Under the pieces are notes generated by a model. That model had not been told where the DNA came from. It was given only the letters and a program-made list of their open reading frames with translations, and searched no databases. 64,000 nt of DNA from Dactylosporangium siamense. GTDB lineage: Bacteria; Actinomycetota; Actinomycetes; Mycobacteriales; Micromonosporaceae. Positions within the stretch are counted from its first letter, which is position 1; every line of letters begins with the position of its first letter. Location of the stretch: the NCBI RefSeq assembly GCF_016862795.1, contig NZ_BONQ01000021.1, positions 93,181 to 157,180 on the forward strand, given 5' to 3'. Shown piece by piece: positions 14,301 to 22,804 of the stretch. The position numbers were made by a program, and so were the translations under genes.

Positions 14301-16747
14301 GAGCGCACTCCAAGGACGACGGGAACAGGCTGTCCGCGTTCGGATGCGAACGTGATCGTCGGGTCCGGGGTGTCCGGCGCGTTGACGAACGACACGAACC
14401 GGGCGAGGCGCTCCGGGTCGTTGATCGTCGCCCGCCACTCGTCGACGTAGGAGCCGACGTGGTGGGCCATCATGGCGTCGAGCTCTTCGGCGATGCCGAG
14501 GGAATCCTCGACGATGACGGCCCGCAGGTAGTCCAGGCCGCCCTCCATGGCTTCGATCCAGGCCGAGGTGCGCTGCAACCGGTCCGCGGTGCGGATGTAG
14601 AACATCAGGAACCGGTCGACGAGCGTGATGAGCTGCTCGGTGGTGAGGTCGCTGGCCAGCAGGTCGGCGTGGCGTGGCCGGAAGCCGCCGTTGCCGCCGA
14701 CGTAGAGGTTCCAGCCGTTGTCGGTGGCGATGATGCCGAAGTCCTTGCCCTTGGCCTCGGCGCACTCCCGGGCGCAGCCGGACACGGCCGACTTGAGCTT
14801 GTGCGGTGCGCGCAGCCCGCGATACCGCAGCTCCAGCTCGACGGCGAGCCCGACGGAGTCCTGCACGCCGTAGCGGCACCACGTCGACCCGACGCACGAC
14901 TTCACGGTGCGCAGCGCCTTGCCGTAGGCGTGCCCCGACTCGAACCCGGCCTCGACCAGCCGGTGCCAGATCGCCGGCAGCTGCTCGACGCGGGCGCCGA
15001 GCAGGTCGATGCGCTGCCCGCCGGTGATCTTCGTGTACAGGTTGAAGTCGCGGGCGACCTCACCGATGACGATCAGCTTGTCGGGTGTGATCTCGCCGCC
15101 GGGGATCCGGGGGATCACCGAGTAGGTGCCGTTGCGCTGGATGTTGGCCAGGAAGTGGTCGTTGGTGTCCTGCAGCGCGGCCTGCTCGCCGTCCAGGACG
15201 TAGTCGTTGTGCAGCGACGCGAGGATCGAGGCGACCGTCGGCTTGCAGATGTCGCAGCCGCGGCCGGTGCCGTGCTCGGCGACCAGCTGCGAGAACGTGC
15301 GGATGTCGCGGACCCGGATGATGTCGAACAGCTCCGCGCGCGACTGGGTGAAGTGCTCGCACAGCGCCTTGCTGGGCGCGACCCCGCCCTCGGCGAGCAG
15401 CTGTTTGAGCAGCGGCACGCACGAGCCGCAGCTGGTGCCGGCCCGGGTGCAGGCCTTCAGGGCGGCCACGTCGGTGCAGCCCTGCTCGTGGATCGCCGCG
15501 CTGATCTGGCCCTTGGTGACGGCGTTGCAGGAGCAGATCTGGGCGTCCTCGGACAGCGCGGCCCGTGGTGCGTCGCCGGCGAGCAGCGCGAGCGGTGAGG
15601 CCGGCAGCGGCCCGCCGACGCTGGCCCGCAGCGCCGGGTAGGAGCTGGCGTCGCCGACCAGGATGCCGCCGAGCAGGGTCTGCGCGTCGTCGGAGAGGAC
15701 CAGCTTGGCGTAGGTACCGCTGGCCGGGTCGAGATAGACGACGTCGAGCAGGTCGGTGCGCAGCGCGTCGCCGAAGCTGGCGACGTCGACGCCGAGGAGC
15801 TTCAGCTTCGTGGACGTGTCCGCGCCGGGGAACGACGCGTCGCCGCCGAGGAGCCGGTCGGCGACGACCTCCGCCATCGCGTAGCCGGGCGCCACCAGGC
15901 CGTAGCAGCGGCCGTCGATCTCGGCGCACTCGCCGATCGCGTAGACGGCCGGGTCGTCGGTGCGGCACCCGGCGTCGACGACCACCCCACCGCGCGCCCC
16001 CGTAGCGAGACCCATCGTGCGGGCCAGCTCGTCGCGCGGTCGGATGCCGGCGGCCACCACGACGATGTCGGCCGGGATGTGCGCGCCGTCGGACAGGGTC
16101 AGCGCCAGGGTGGCGTTGACGGACTGGCTCGGGCGGATCGCGGTGGTCGCGGCGCCGAGGTGCACCCGGACCCCGAGGTCCTCGACGTACTTGCGCAGGA
16201 CCGCGCCGCCGGCCTCGTCGACCTGGACCGGCATCAGCCGCGGCGCGAACTCGATCACGTGGGTGCGCAGGCCCAGCAGGCGCAGCGCGTTGGCCGCCTC
16301 CAGGCCGAGCAGGCCGCCGCCGATGACCGCACCGACCTCCCGGCCGGCGGCGTGCGCCCGGATCGCCTCCAGGTCGTCCAGCGTGCGGTAGACGAACACG
16401 CCCGCCTGGTCGACGCCGCTGATCGGCGGCACGAACGCGGACGAGCCGGTGGCCAGGACCAGGGCGTCGTACTCGTACATGCCGTGGGCGGTGGTGACCT
16501 TCCGGGCGGCCCGGTCGATCGTCAGGGCCGGCTCGCCGAGGTGCAGGTCGACCCCGTCCGGCAGGTCGTAGGTGAGGTCCTGCGCGGACGCGCCGTCGAA
16601 GAACGCCGACAGCCGCACCCGGTCGTACGCGGAGCGGCTCTCCTCGGCCAGGACGGTGATCTCCCACCGGTCGGTGGTGTCGCGGGCGCGCAGCGCCTCC
16701 ACGAACCGGTGACCGACCATGCCGTGGCCGACGACGACGACCTTCAC
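14297..16747 (-). CDS. nirB: Assimilatory NAD(P)H nitrite reductase large subunit
   Basis: 816 residues from a GTG. Order of domains: FAD/NAD(P)-dependent oxidoreductase (about 1-400, start MKVVVVGHGMVGHRFVEAL), a BFD-like 2Fe-2S segment with CSCN, CTRAGTSCGSC, then nitrite/sulfite reductase ferredoxin-like and sirohaem/4Fe-4S domains with the paired cysteines in CVGSTWC and CARECAEA. It reduces nitrite by six electrons to ammonium. Regulation by nitrogen status is suggested by a GlnR-type box about 75 bases upstream. A longer frame to 16810 exists but the GTG at 16747 places the FAD-binding strand at the very N-terminus, as in the family. Confidence 0.95.
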   Translation of the reverse strand: MKVVVVGHGMVGHRFVEALRARDTTDRWEITVLAEESRSAYDRVRLSAFFDGASAQDLTYDLPDGVDLHLGEPALTIDRAARKVTTAHGMYEYDALVLATGSSAFVPPISGVDQAGVFVYRTLDDLEAIRAHAAGREVGAVIGGGLLGLEAANALRLLGLRTHVIEFAPRLMPVQVDEAGGAVLRKYVEDLGVRVHLGAATTAIRPSQSVNATLALTLSDGAHIPADIVVVAAGIRPRDELARTMGLATGARGGVVVDAGCRTDDPAVYAIGECAEIDGRCYGLVAPGYAMAEVVADRLLGGDASFPGADTSTKLKLLGVDVASFGDALRTDLLDVVYLDPASGTYAKLVLSDDAQTLLGGILVGDASSYPALRASVGGPLPASPLALLAGDAPRAALSEDAQICSCNAVTKGQISAAIHEQGCTDVAALKACTRAGTSCGSCVPLLKQLLAEGGVAPSKALCEHFTQSRAELFDIIRVRDIRTFSQLVAEHGTGRGCDICKPTVASILASLHNDYVLDGEQAALQDTNDHFLANIQRNGTYSVIPRIPGGEITPDKLIVIGEVARDFNLYTKITGGQRIDLLGARVEQLPAIWHRLVEAGFESGHAYGKALRTVKSCVGSTWCRYGVQDSVGLAVELELRYRGLRAPHKLKSAVSGCARECAEAKGKDFGIIATDNGWNLYVGGNGGFRPRHADLLASDLTTEQLITLVDRFLMFYIRTADRLQRTSAWIEAMEGGLDYLRAVIVEDSLGIAEELDAMMAHHVGSYVDEWRATINDPERLARFVSFVNAPDTPDPTITFASERGQPVPVVLGVRS

Positions 16748-16819
16748 CGGCCACCGCCCAGATCGATGCTGATCGTTGCGGCGCGAGGTGCCCTCAGGTA
16801 ACGCGAGCATGGCGGCACG

Positions 16820-16835
16820 GTTTCGGCGTTGTTAC
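16820..16835 (-). promoter_or_regulatory. GlnR-type binding box upstream of nirB
   Basis: Read on the minus strand the site is GTAAC-AACGCC-GAAAC, an exact match to the GlnR half-box pair GTnAC-N6-GaAAC known from Streptomyces nitrogen-assimilation promoters. It ends 73 bases before the nirB start codon and points in the same direction. A GTCAC on the same strand 14 bases further upstream does not have the canonical spacing. The surrounding 16748-17127 gap holds no gene. Confidence 0.6.
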
Positions 16836-17127
16836 CGGCGGCAGCCGGCGTGACACCGGGCTGCGAGCTGGGGATGGCGACCGCTTCGGACATGGCCAAA
16901 AGGCTGCCGCCGGGCGGTTTCGCTCCAGCGTCCCGAATGTTTCGCGCCTGCTAAGAGCGCCTCACACGACCCTTGAACAGGAAGTTACCGCCGGCACCAC
17001 CGAAGGCGTCGATGAAGGTCGATGTGGCACGGTCCGGTGAAAGGCGTGCCAGATCGTCCCACGGTAGGGTTCGGCGATCTGCTCGTGGGGGTAGACAGAA
17101 ACGGACCCCGATATGAGGAGGAACCAG

Positions 17128-17820
17128 ATGCGCTCGACCGCCAAGGTCACCATCGTGGCCATAACGGCGCTCGGCATCGGGCTCGCCGGCTGCAGCAACG
17201 GCTCCGGCACACCCGGCACCGCCAGCAGCGGCAAGACGTCGGCCGGCGCCTCGGGGGCGGCCTCGTCCGGCGCCCCCGCGCCCGGCACCACCGAGACCGG
17301 CTCCGCCGCGTCCTGCCTGGTCGGCACCTGGAAGGCGACTGGCCTCTCCGGCAAGCTCAGCGGCCCGGTAACGGGCACCTTCACCGGTGGCGGCGGCACC
17401 CTGCTGACCGTCGACTCGGCCGGCAAGACCCAGGTCGACTTCGGCCCGATGCAGCCGGTCACGTTCGCCTTCAGCGTCGCCGGCGGCGACGTCAAGGGCA
17501 GTTTCAGCTACGGCGGCAAGGTCAACGGCACCATCAAGTCGGCCACCACCCCGGCCGGCACCTGGGAGCCCCAGGGCGCCGTCGACTTCAGCACCCTCAC
17601 CGTCACCGTCGACCTGACCAGCCCCGCCGCGGTCCGGGTCGCCGACAAGACCTCGATCGCCGAGTTCGCCGGCACCGGCACCGCCGACACCGGCGGCGCG
17701 GTGGACGCCCAGCCCGTCCTCAAGAAGAGCAGCTACGACTGCTCCGGCGGCACCACCCTGAAGCTCGGCCCGCCGCAGGGCGGCCCGGACACCGGCACCT
17801 GGACCTTCACCAAGGCATAG
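17128..17820 (+). CDS. Secreted lipoprotein of unknown function
   Basis: 230 residues. A signal peptide with basic start and hydrophobic core ends in the lipobox LAGC near residue 21, so the mature protein is probably lipid-anchored outside the membrane. A Ser/Gly/Ala/Pro-rich linker follows, then a beta-rich domain (CLVGTWKATGLSG, FGPMQPVTFAFSVAGGD) with two cysteines (SCLVG and YDCSGG). The second ATG at 17128 is chosen because GAGGAGG lies just before it; the upstream ATG at 17113 precedes that site. It sits between nirB and narK but nothing in it ties it to nitrogen use. Confidence 0.85.
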   Translation: MRSTAKVTIVAITALGIGLAGCSNGSGTPGTASSGKTSAGASGAASSGAPAPGTTETGSAASCLVGTWKATGLSGKLSGPVTGTFTGGGGTLLTVDSAGKTQVDFGPMQPVTFAFSVAGGDVKGSFSYGGKVNGTIKSATTPAGTWEPQGAVDFSTLTVTVDLTSPAAVRVADKTSIAEFAGTGTADTGGAVDAQPVLKKSSYDCSGGTTLKLGPPQGGPDTGTWTFTKA

Positions 17821-17832
17821 GGCTTCACCTCA

Positions 17833-17866
17833 TGGCGGGCGGTTCTCACAATCGCGGAACCGCCGC
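17833..17866 (+). terminator. Possible hairpin terminator after the lipoprotein gene
   Basis: GGCGGTTC and GAACCGCC-type arms flank an 11-base loop about 15-45 bases after the stop codon. No T-run follows. It could end the lipoprotein transcript ahead of narK, but the evidence is only the inverted repeat. Confidence 0.35.
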
Positions 17867-17939
17867 CGTGGGGGAAACGTTGCGGCCAGGATAAGAACGG
17901 TGCGCGCGATGGAAACCCGGCATCCATACGGTCCCCACC

Positions 17940-19289
17940 ATGACTCTCGCCGTGGAAACCGTCGAGCCGGGCGGGCAGCCCCCGCGCCCCCGACGCGGTC
18001 GCTGGATCACCGACTGGCGACCTGAGGACCGCACCTTCTGGGATGAGGCCGGCGCGAAGATCGCCCGGCGCAACCTCATCGTCTCCATCCTGTCGGAGCA
18101 CATCGGCTTCTCGATCTGGAGCCTCTGGTCGGTCTTCGTCCTGTTCCTCGGCCCGAAGTACGGTTTCGACCCGGCCCAGAAGTTCCTGCTCACCAGCGCG
18201 CCCACGCTCGTCGGCGCGGTGCTGCGCCTGCCCTACACCTTCGCCGTCGCCACCTTCGGCGGCCGCAACTGGACCATCTTCAGCGCCCTGATGCTGCTGG
18301 TCCCGAGCATCCTCGCCGGCATCATCCTCGAGCCCGGCGTCTCGTTCACCACCCTGCTGCTCGTGGCCTCGGTCGCCGGCGTCGGCGGCGGCAACTTCGC
18401 CTCCTCGATGGCCAACATCAATGCCTTCTACCCGCAGCGGCTCAAGGGCTGGGCCCTCGGCATCAACGCCGGCGGCGGCAACATCGGCGTCCCCGCCGTG
18501 CAGCTCGTCGGCCTGCTCGTCCTGGCGACCGCCGGCGCGAGCCACCCGCGCCTGATCATCCTGATCTACCTGCCGCTGATCGTCATCGCGGCCGCCCTCG
18601 CGGCGATCTACATGGACAATCTCACGCACGCCGCGAACGACCGGCACGCCATGCGTGACGTGATCAAGGACCGGCACGCCTGGATCATGTCGCTGCTGTA
18701 CATCGGCACCTTCGGCTCGTTCATCGGCTTCGGCTTCGCGTTCGGCCAGGTGCTGCTGGTGCAGTTCAAGTCGGACTTCGACACCCCGGTCAAGGCGGCG
18801 TACCTGACGTTCCTCGGCCCCCTGCTCGGCTCGCTCATCCGGCCGGTCGGCGGCGCGCTCGCTGACCGGTTCGGCGGCGCGAAAATCACCTTCTGGAACT
18901 TCGTCGGCATGGCGCTCGGCGCGACCCTGGTCCTCGTCGCGTCCCGGCAGCACTCCCTGCCGCTGTTCCTGACCGGCTTCATCGCCCTGTTCGTCTTCAG
19001 CGGCATCGGCAACGGCTCGACCTACAAGATGATCCCGGCGATCTTCCGCGCCAAGTATCCCGCCGACGAGAACCAGTCCCGGCGGCTCGCCACGGCGCTC
19101 ATCGGGGTGGCCGGAGCGGTCGGCGCGGCCGGTGGCGTCCTGGTCAACCTCGCCTTCCGGCAGTCGTTCCTCGCGTACAAGACCGGCGACGGCGCATACA
19201 TCGCCTTCCTCGCCTTCTACGCCGTCTGCTTCGCCGTCACCTGGTTCGTCTACCTGCGCGATTCACCCCGCAAACTCGAAGGGGTCTGA
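17940..19289 (+). CDS. narK: NarK-type nitrate/nitrite MFS transporter
   Basis: 449 residues with about 12 hydrophobic segments. NarK features include the nitrate-signature-like glycine-rich helix GVGGGNFASSMANINAFYPQ (about 151-170) and the second motif GNGSTYKMIPAIFRAKYP (about 355-372). It should import nitrate or exchange it for nitrite across the cytoplasmic membrane, feeding NirBD encoded next to it. No nitrate reductase gene lies in the window, so nitrate reduction must be encoded elsewhere if present. A cytoplasmic N-terminal extension of about 50 residues precedes helix 1. Confidence 0.92.
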   Translation: MTLAVETVEPGGQPPRPRRGRWITDWRPEDRTFWDEAGAKIARRNLIVSILSEHIGFSIWSLWSVFVLFLGPKYGFDPAQKFLLTSAPTLVGAVLRLPYTFAVATFGGRNWTIFSALMLLVPSILAGIILEPGVSFTTLLLVASVAGVGGGNFASSMANINAFYPQRLKGWALGINAGGGNIGVPAVQLVGLLVLATAGASHPRLIILIYLPLIVIAAALAAIYMDNLTHAANDRHAMRDVIKDRHAWIMSLLYIGTFGSFIGFGFAFGQVLLVQFKSDFDTPVKAAYLTFLGPLLGSLIRPVGGALADRFGGAKITFWNFVGMALGATLVLVASRQHSLPLFLTGFIALFVFSGIGNGSTYKMIPAIFRAKYPADENQSRRLATALIGVAGAVGAAGGVLVNLAFRQSFLAYKTGDGAYIAFLAFYAVCFAVTWFVYLRDSPRKLEGV

Positions 19290-19302
19290 GGCCGTTTTGA
19301 CC

Positions 19303-19340
19303 GCACAACAGCGGCCCGGTATCGTGGACCGCTGTTGTGC
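19303..19340. terminator. Strong inverted repeat between narK and rplM
   Basis: Perfect 12-bp arms GCACAACAGCGG (19303-19314) and CCGCTGTTGTGC (19329-19340) with a 14-base loop, 13 bases after the narK stop. No T-run follows, as is common for actinobacterial terminators. An operator function for the rplM promoter just downstream (TACGCT at 19368-19373) is the alternative. Confidence 0.6.
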
Positions 19341-19448
19341 GATGACAAGGCGTCCCCACCGTTCGGGTACGCTAGGTGGTCGTGCGCCCCTTAGCGCCGC
19401 CATGAGAGCGCACCCCAGAACCGACGACGTGGAAGACAAGGTAGACCT

Positions 19449-19892
19449 GTGGGTACGTACAGCCCGAAGCCGGGTGAAATCGAGCGCGTGTGGCACGTCA
19501 TCGACGCGTCGGACGTCGTGCTCGGCCGTCTGGCCACGCACGCCGCGACGTTGCTGCGCGGTAAGCACAAGCCGACGTTCGCCCCGCACGTGGACACCGG
19601 CGACTTCGTCATCGTGATCAACGCCGGCAAGGTGGCGCTGACCGGCAACAAGCGGCAGACCAAGGTCGCCTACCGGCACTCGGGCTTCCCGGGCGGCCTC
19701 AAGGCGGTCGGCTACGAGGAGCTGCTGACCAAGAACCCGGAGCGGGCGATCGAGCTGGCCGTCAAGGGCATGCTCCCGCACAACCGCCTCGGTGCCCGGC
19801 AGATCCGGAAGCTGAAGGTCTACGCGGGCGCCGAGCACCCGCACGCCGCGCAGCTGCCCCAGCCGTTCGAGATCAAGCAGATCGCGCAGTGA
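19449..19892 (+). CDS. rplM: 50S ribosomal protein L13
   Basis: 147 residues from a GTG start. [50 protein letters not shown] and [12 protein letters not shown] are all L13 signatures. L13 is an early 23S rRNA assembly protein. About 70 bases of leader lie between the likely -10 (19368-19373) and the start, with a GTGCGC/GCGCAC pair that might fold. It is followed by rpsI in the universal L13-S9 operon. Confidence 0.97.
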   Translation: MGTYSPKPGEIERVWHVIDASDVVLGRLATHAATLLRGKHKPTFAPHVDTGDFVIVINAGKVALTGNKRQTKVAYRHSGFPGGLKAVGYEELLTKNPERAIELAVKGMLPHNRLGARQIRKLKVYAGAEHPHAAQLPQPFEIKQIAQ

Positions 19893-19912
19893 GCGCGGAC
19901 GAAGGACTGAGC

Positions 19913-20443
19913 GTGACCGACGAGACCGTCGAGACCATCGACACCGAGGCCGCCGCCGTTGAGCCGGCCGCCGTTGCTGTCGCCACCGTCGAGACCCCCG
20001 CGCCCACCGTCGAGACGACGGCCACGGCGAAGGTGCCGACCCGTTCCCGCCGTGCCGGCCAGCCGATCCAGACCGTTGGCCGCCGCAAGGAAGCCATCGT
20101 CCGGGTCCGCCTGGTCCCCGGCACCGGCAAGTTCCTCCTCAACGGCCGCGAGCTGGAGAACTACTTCCCCAGCAAGGTCCACCAGCAGTCCGTCAAGGAG
20201 CCGCTGGTCATCGTCGAGAAGGTCGACCAGTTCGACGTCTTCGCCAACCTGCGTGGCGGCGGCACCACCGGCCAGGCCGGCGGCCTGCGCCTCGCGATCG
20301 CCCGCGCGCTCATCGAGAACGACCCCGATGACCGCCCGGCGCTCAAGAAGGCCGGCTTCCTCACCCGTGACGCCCGCGCCACCGAGCGCAAGAAGTACGG
20401 TCTGAAGAAGGCCCGCAAGGCCCCGCAGTACTCGAAGCGCTAA
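19913..20443 (+). CDS. rpsI: 30S ribosomal protein S9
   Basis: 176 residues. The S9 domain occupies about 50-176 ([39 protein letters not shown], ending RKAPQYSKR, whose C-terminal Lys-Arg reaches the P-site tRNA). The first 45 residues are a Glu/Ala/Thr-rich extension usual in actinobacteria. GTG at 19913 is preferred for its GAAGGA site seven bases upstream; an in-frame GTG at 19889 overlapping the rplM stop would add eight residues. Confidence 0.96.
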   Translation: MTDETVETIDTEAAAVEPAAVAVATVETPAPTVETTATAKVPTRSRRAGQPIQTVGRRKEAIVRVRLVPGTGKFLLNGRELENYFPSKVHQQSVKEPLVIVEKVDQFDVFANLRGGGTTGQAGGLRLAIARALIENDPDDRPALKKAGFLTRDARATERKKYGLKKARKAPQYSKR

Positions 20444-20452
20444 CCAAGCCTC

Positions 20453-20489
20453 TCGGCCGGGTGCACTCTGGAGGTGTACCCGGCCGATT
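20453..20489 (+). terminator. Terminator after rpsI
   Basis: CGGCCGGGTGCAC and GTGTACCCGGCCG form an almost perfect stem with a short loop, followed by ATTTGCG. It lies about ten bases after the rpsI stop and before glmM, closing the L13-S9 operon. Confidence 0.8.
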
Positions 20490-20526
20490 TGCGTTCGCGG
20501 CCTTACAGCTCAACGGAGGTATCGCA

Positions 20527-21870
20527 GTGGGGCGACTCTTCGGCACCGACGGCGTCCGCGGACGCGCCAATGCCGACCTGACTCCCGAGCTGGCCATGGC
20601 GGTCGCCATCGCCGCCGCGCAGGTGCTGTTCGAGCGGGACCACTCCCACGCGCCCCTGGCCGTCGTCGGCCGCGACCCGCGGGCCAGCGGCGAGATGCTG
20701 GAGGCCGCCGTCGTGGCCGGGCTCACCAGTGCCGGGGCCAACGTGGTCCGGGTCGGTGTCCTGCCCACCCCGGCCGTCGCATACCTCACCGGCGTCCTGA
20801 ACGCCGACATCGGCGTGATGCTGTCCGCCTCGCACAACCCGATGCCCGACAACGGGGTCAAGCTCTTCGCCGCCGGCGGGCACAAGCTCCCCGACGACGT
20901 CGAGGACGAGATCGAGCGCCTGATCGCCGAGGGCACCAAGAGCCGCCCCACCGGCGCCGGCGTCGGCCGCGTCACCGACCTCGCCGACGGCGAGGACCGC
21001 TACGTGCGGCACCTGCTGACCTCCCTGCCCGGCCCGCTCGTCGAGCTCAAGGTCGTCGTCGACTGTGCCAACGGCGCCGCGTCGTCCGCCGCCCCCGAGG
21101 CGTATCGCCGCGCCGGCGCGCACGTCATCGCCATCAACGCGGATCCCGACGGCCTCAACATCAACGAGGACTGTGGCTCCAACCACCTCGGCCAGCTCCG
21201 CGCCGCCGTCGTCGAGCACGGCGCCGACCTCGGCATCGCCCACGACGGCGACGCCGACCGGGTCGCCGCCGTCACCGCCGACGGCGCCGAGGTCGACGGC
21301 GACCAGATCATGGCCGTCCTCGCCCTCGCCATGCGCGACGGCGGCCTGCTCAAGGACGACACCCTCGTCGCCACCGTCATGAGCAACCTCGGCCTGAAGA
21401 TCGCCATGCGCGAGGCCGGCATCCGGCTGCTCGAGACCCGCGTCGGCGACCGGTACGTCCTGGAGGAGCTCCGCGCGAAGGGCCTCGCCCTCGGCGGCGA
21501 GCAGAGCGGTCACATCATCATGCCGGCGTTCGCCACGACCGGCGACGGCGTCCTCACCGCACTGCACCTCATGGGCCGCATGACCGGCACCGGCCGTACC
21601 CTGGCGGACCTCGCTTCCGTCGTCCACCGCCTGCCGCAGGTCCTCATCAACGTCCACGTCGGCGACCGCGCCGCCGCGGCCAAGGCCGCCCAGGTCCTCG
21701 ACGCCGCGAAGCAGGTCGAGGCCGAGCTCGGCGGCACCGGCCGGGTCCTGCTCCGCCCGTCGGGCACCGAGCAGCTCGTCCGGGTCATGGTCGAGGCGGC
21801 CACCCAGGAGACCGCCCGCGAGGCCGCCGAGCGGATCGCCGCCATCGTCCGCGCGGTCTCCCCGGCCTGA
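20527..21870 (+). CDS. glmM: Phosphoglucosamine mutase
   Basis: 447 residues from a GTG with GGAGG eleven bases upstream. It begins [15 protein letters not shown]; the phospho-serine loop is in [13 protein letters not shown] (about 99-111), the magnesium loop is HDGDADRV, and the sugar-binding loop GGEQSGH follows. It converts glucosamine-6-phosphate to glucosamine-1-phosphate for UDP-GlcNAc and peptidoglycan synthesis. Its place after rplM-rpsI is conserved in actinobacteria. The earlier in-frame start at 20461 overlaps the terminator and is unlikely. Confidence 0.96.
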   Translation: MGRLFGTDGVRGRANADLTPELAMAVAIAAAQVLFERDHSHAPLAVVGRDPRASGEMLEAAVVAGLTSAGANVVRVGVLPTPAVAYLTGVLNADIGVMLSASHNPMPDNGVKLFAAGGHKLPDDVEDEIERLIAEGTKSRPTGAGVGRVTDLADGEDRYVRHLLTSLPGPLVELKVVVDCANGAASSAAPEAYRRAGAHVIAINADPDGLNINEDCGSNHLGQLRAAVVEHGADLGIAHDGDADRVAAVTADGAEVDGDQIMAVLALAMRDGGLLKDDTLVATVMSNLGLKIAMREAGIRLLETRVGDRYVLEELRAKGLALGGEQSGHIIMPAFATTGDGVLTALHLMGRMTGTGRTLADLASVVHRLPQVLINVHVGDRAAAAKAAQVLDAAKQVEAELGGTGRVLLRPSGTEQLVRVMVEAATQETAREAAERIAAIVRAVSPA

Positions 21871-21876
21871 CTCCCA

Positions 21877-21926
21877 TGATCCGGAAGACTCCGGGCACTC
21901 CCGGGTGCACAAGGTCTTCCGGATCA
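21877..21926. repeat. Intergenic palindrome, TGATCCGG family, copy A
   Basis: Thirteen-base perfect arms TGATCCGGAAGAC (21877-21889) and GTCTTCCGGATCA (21914-21926) enclose a 24-base centre rich in CCCGGG. It starts six bases after the glmM stop. Four more copies with related arms occur after nnr, after the ABC pair and twice between pssA and psd. Confidence 0.85.
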
Positions 21927-21960
21927 CGGCTCGCGGCTACCCGGTAGTAACGTGCGGCGC

Positions 21961-22719
21961 ATGACTGACGCCCGCACCGTTCTCGTCACCGGCGCCTCCC
22001 GCGGCATCGGCAAGGCGACCGCCGTCGCCTTCGCCGCGCAGGGCTGCAACGTCGTGCTCACCTCGCGCGACCAGGACGCCCTCGACGCCGTCGCGGAGGA
22101 GATCCGCGCCGCCCACCCGTCCGCCGGGGTGCTCGCCCACGCCGCCCACGCGGCCGAGCCCGACCAGGCCGGCGCGGCCGTCGACGCCGCCATGTCCCGC
22201 TTCGGCGCGATCGACGTCCTGGTCAACAACGCCGGCACCAACCCGTACTTCGGCCCGCTCATGGACATCGACCCGGTCCGCGCCGAGAAGACCGTCCGCC
22301 TCAACCAGTTCGGCCCGGTCCTGTGGAGCCAGCTGGCCTGGAAGGCGTCGATGTCCGCCCGGGGCGGTGCGATCGTCAACGTCGCCTCCGTGGGTGGCCT
22401 GCTCACCGAGCCCGGCATCGGCTACTACAACGCCACCAAGGCCGCCGTCATCCACCTCACCCGCCAGCTCGCCGCCGAGCTCGCGCCCACGGTCCGCGTC
22501 AACGGCGTCGCCCCGGGGATCGTGCGCACCAAACTCGCCCGCGGACTGTGGGAGAACAACGAGCAGTACCTCAACGACAACCTGCCCCTCGGCCGCATCG
22601 GCGAGCCCGACGACATCGCCGACGTGATCACCTTCCTCGGCGGCCCCGCGTCCCGCTGGATGACCGGCCAGACCCTCGTCATCGACGGCGGTGCCCAGAT
22701 CCGTTCATCCCTGGCCTGA
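21961..22719 (+). CDS. Short-chain dehydrogenase/reductase
   Basis: 252 residues, classical SDR fold. The NAD(P) motif TGASRGIGKA is at residues 9-18, NNAG follows, the catalytic Ser is in NVASVGG, and the Tyr-x3-Lys pair is in YYNATKAA. C-terminal GQTLVIDGGAQI is typical of FabG-like enzymes. Substrate unknown; no fatty-acid or polyketide genes are adjacent. ATG at 21961 is chosen over a GTG nine bases earlier because the protein then begins right at the first beta strand. Confidence 0.9.
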   Translation: MTDARTVLVTGASRGIGKATAVAFAAQGCNVVLTSRDQDALDAVAEEIRAAHPSAGVLAHAAHAAEPDQAGAAVDAAMSRFGAIDVLVNNAGTNPYFGPLMDIDPVRAEKTVRLNQFGPVLWSQLAWKASMSARGGAIVNVASVGGLLTEPGIGYYNATKAAVIHLTRQLAAELAPTVRVNGVAPGIVRTKLARGLWENNEQYLNDNLPLGRIGEPDDIADVITFLGGPASRWMTGQTLVIDGGAQIRSSLA

Positions 22720-22804
22720 CGCCTCCCGTCGCCCGCCCGCGCCGCCGGTATGACAGGGTTACCTCTGATCGTGTCAGCCGGCATCGCAGCATGAGGAGCC
22801 GACC

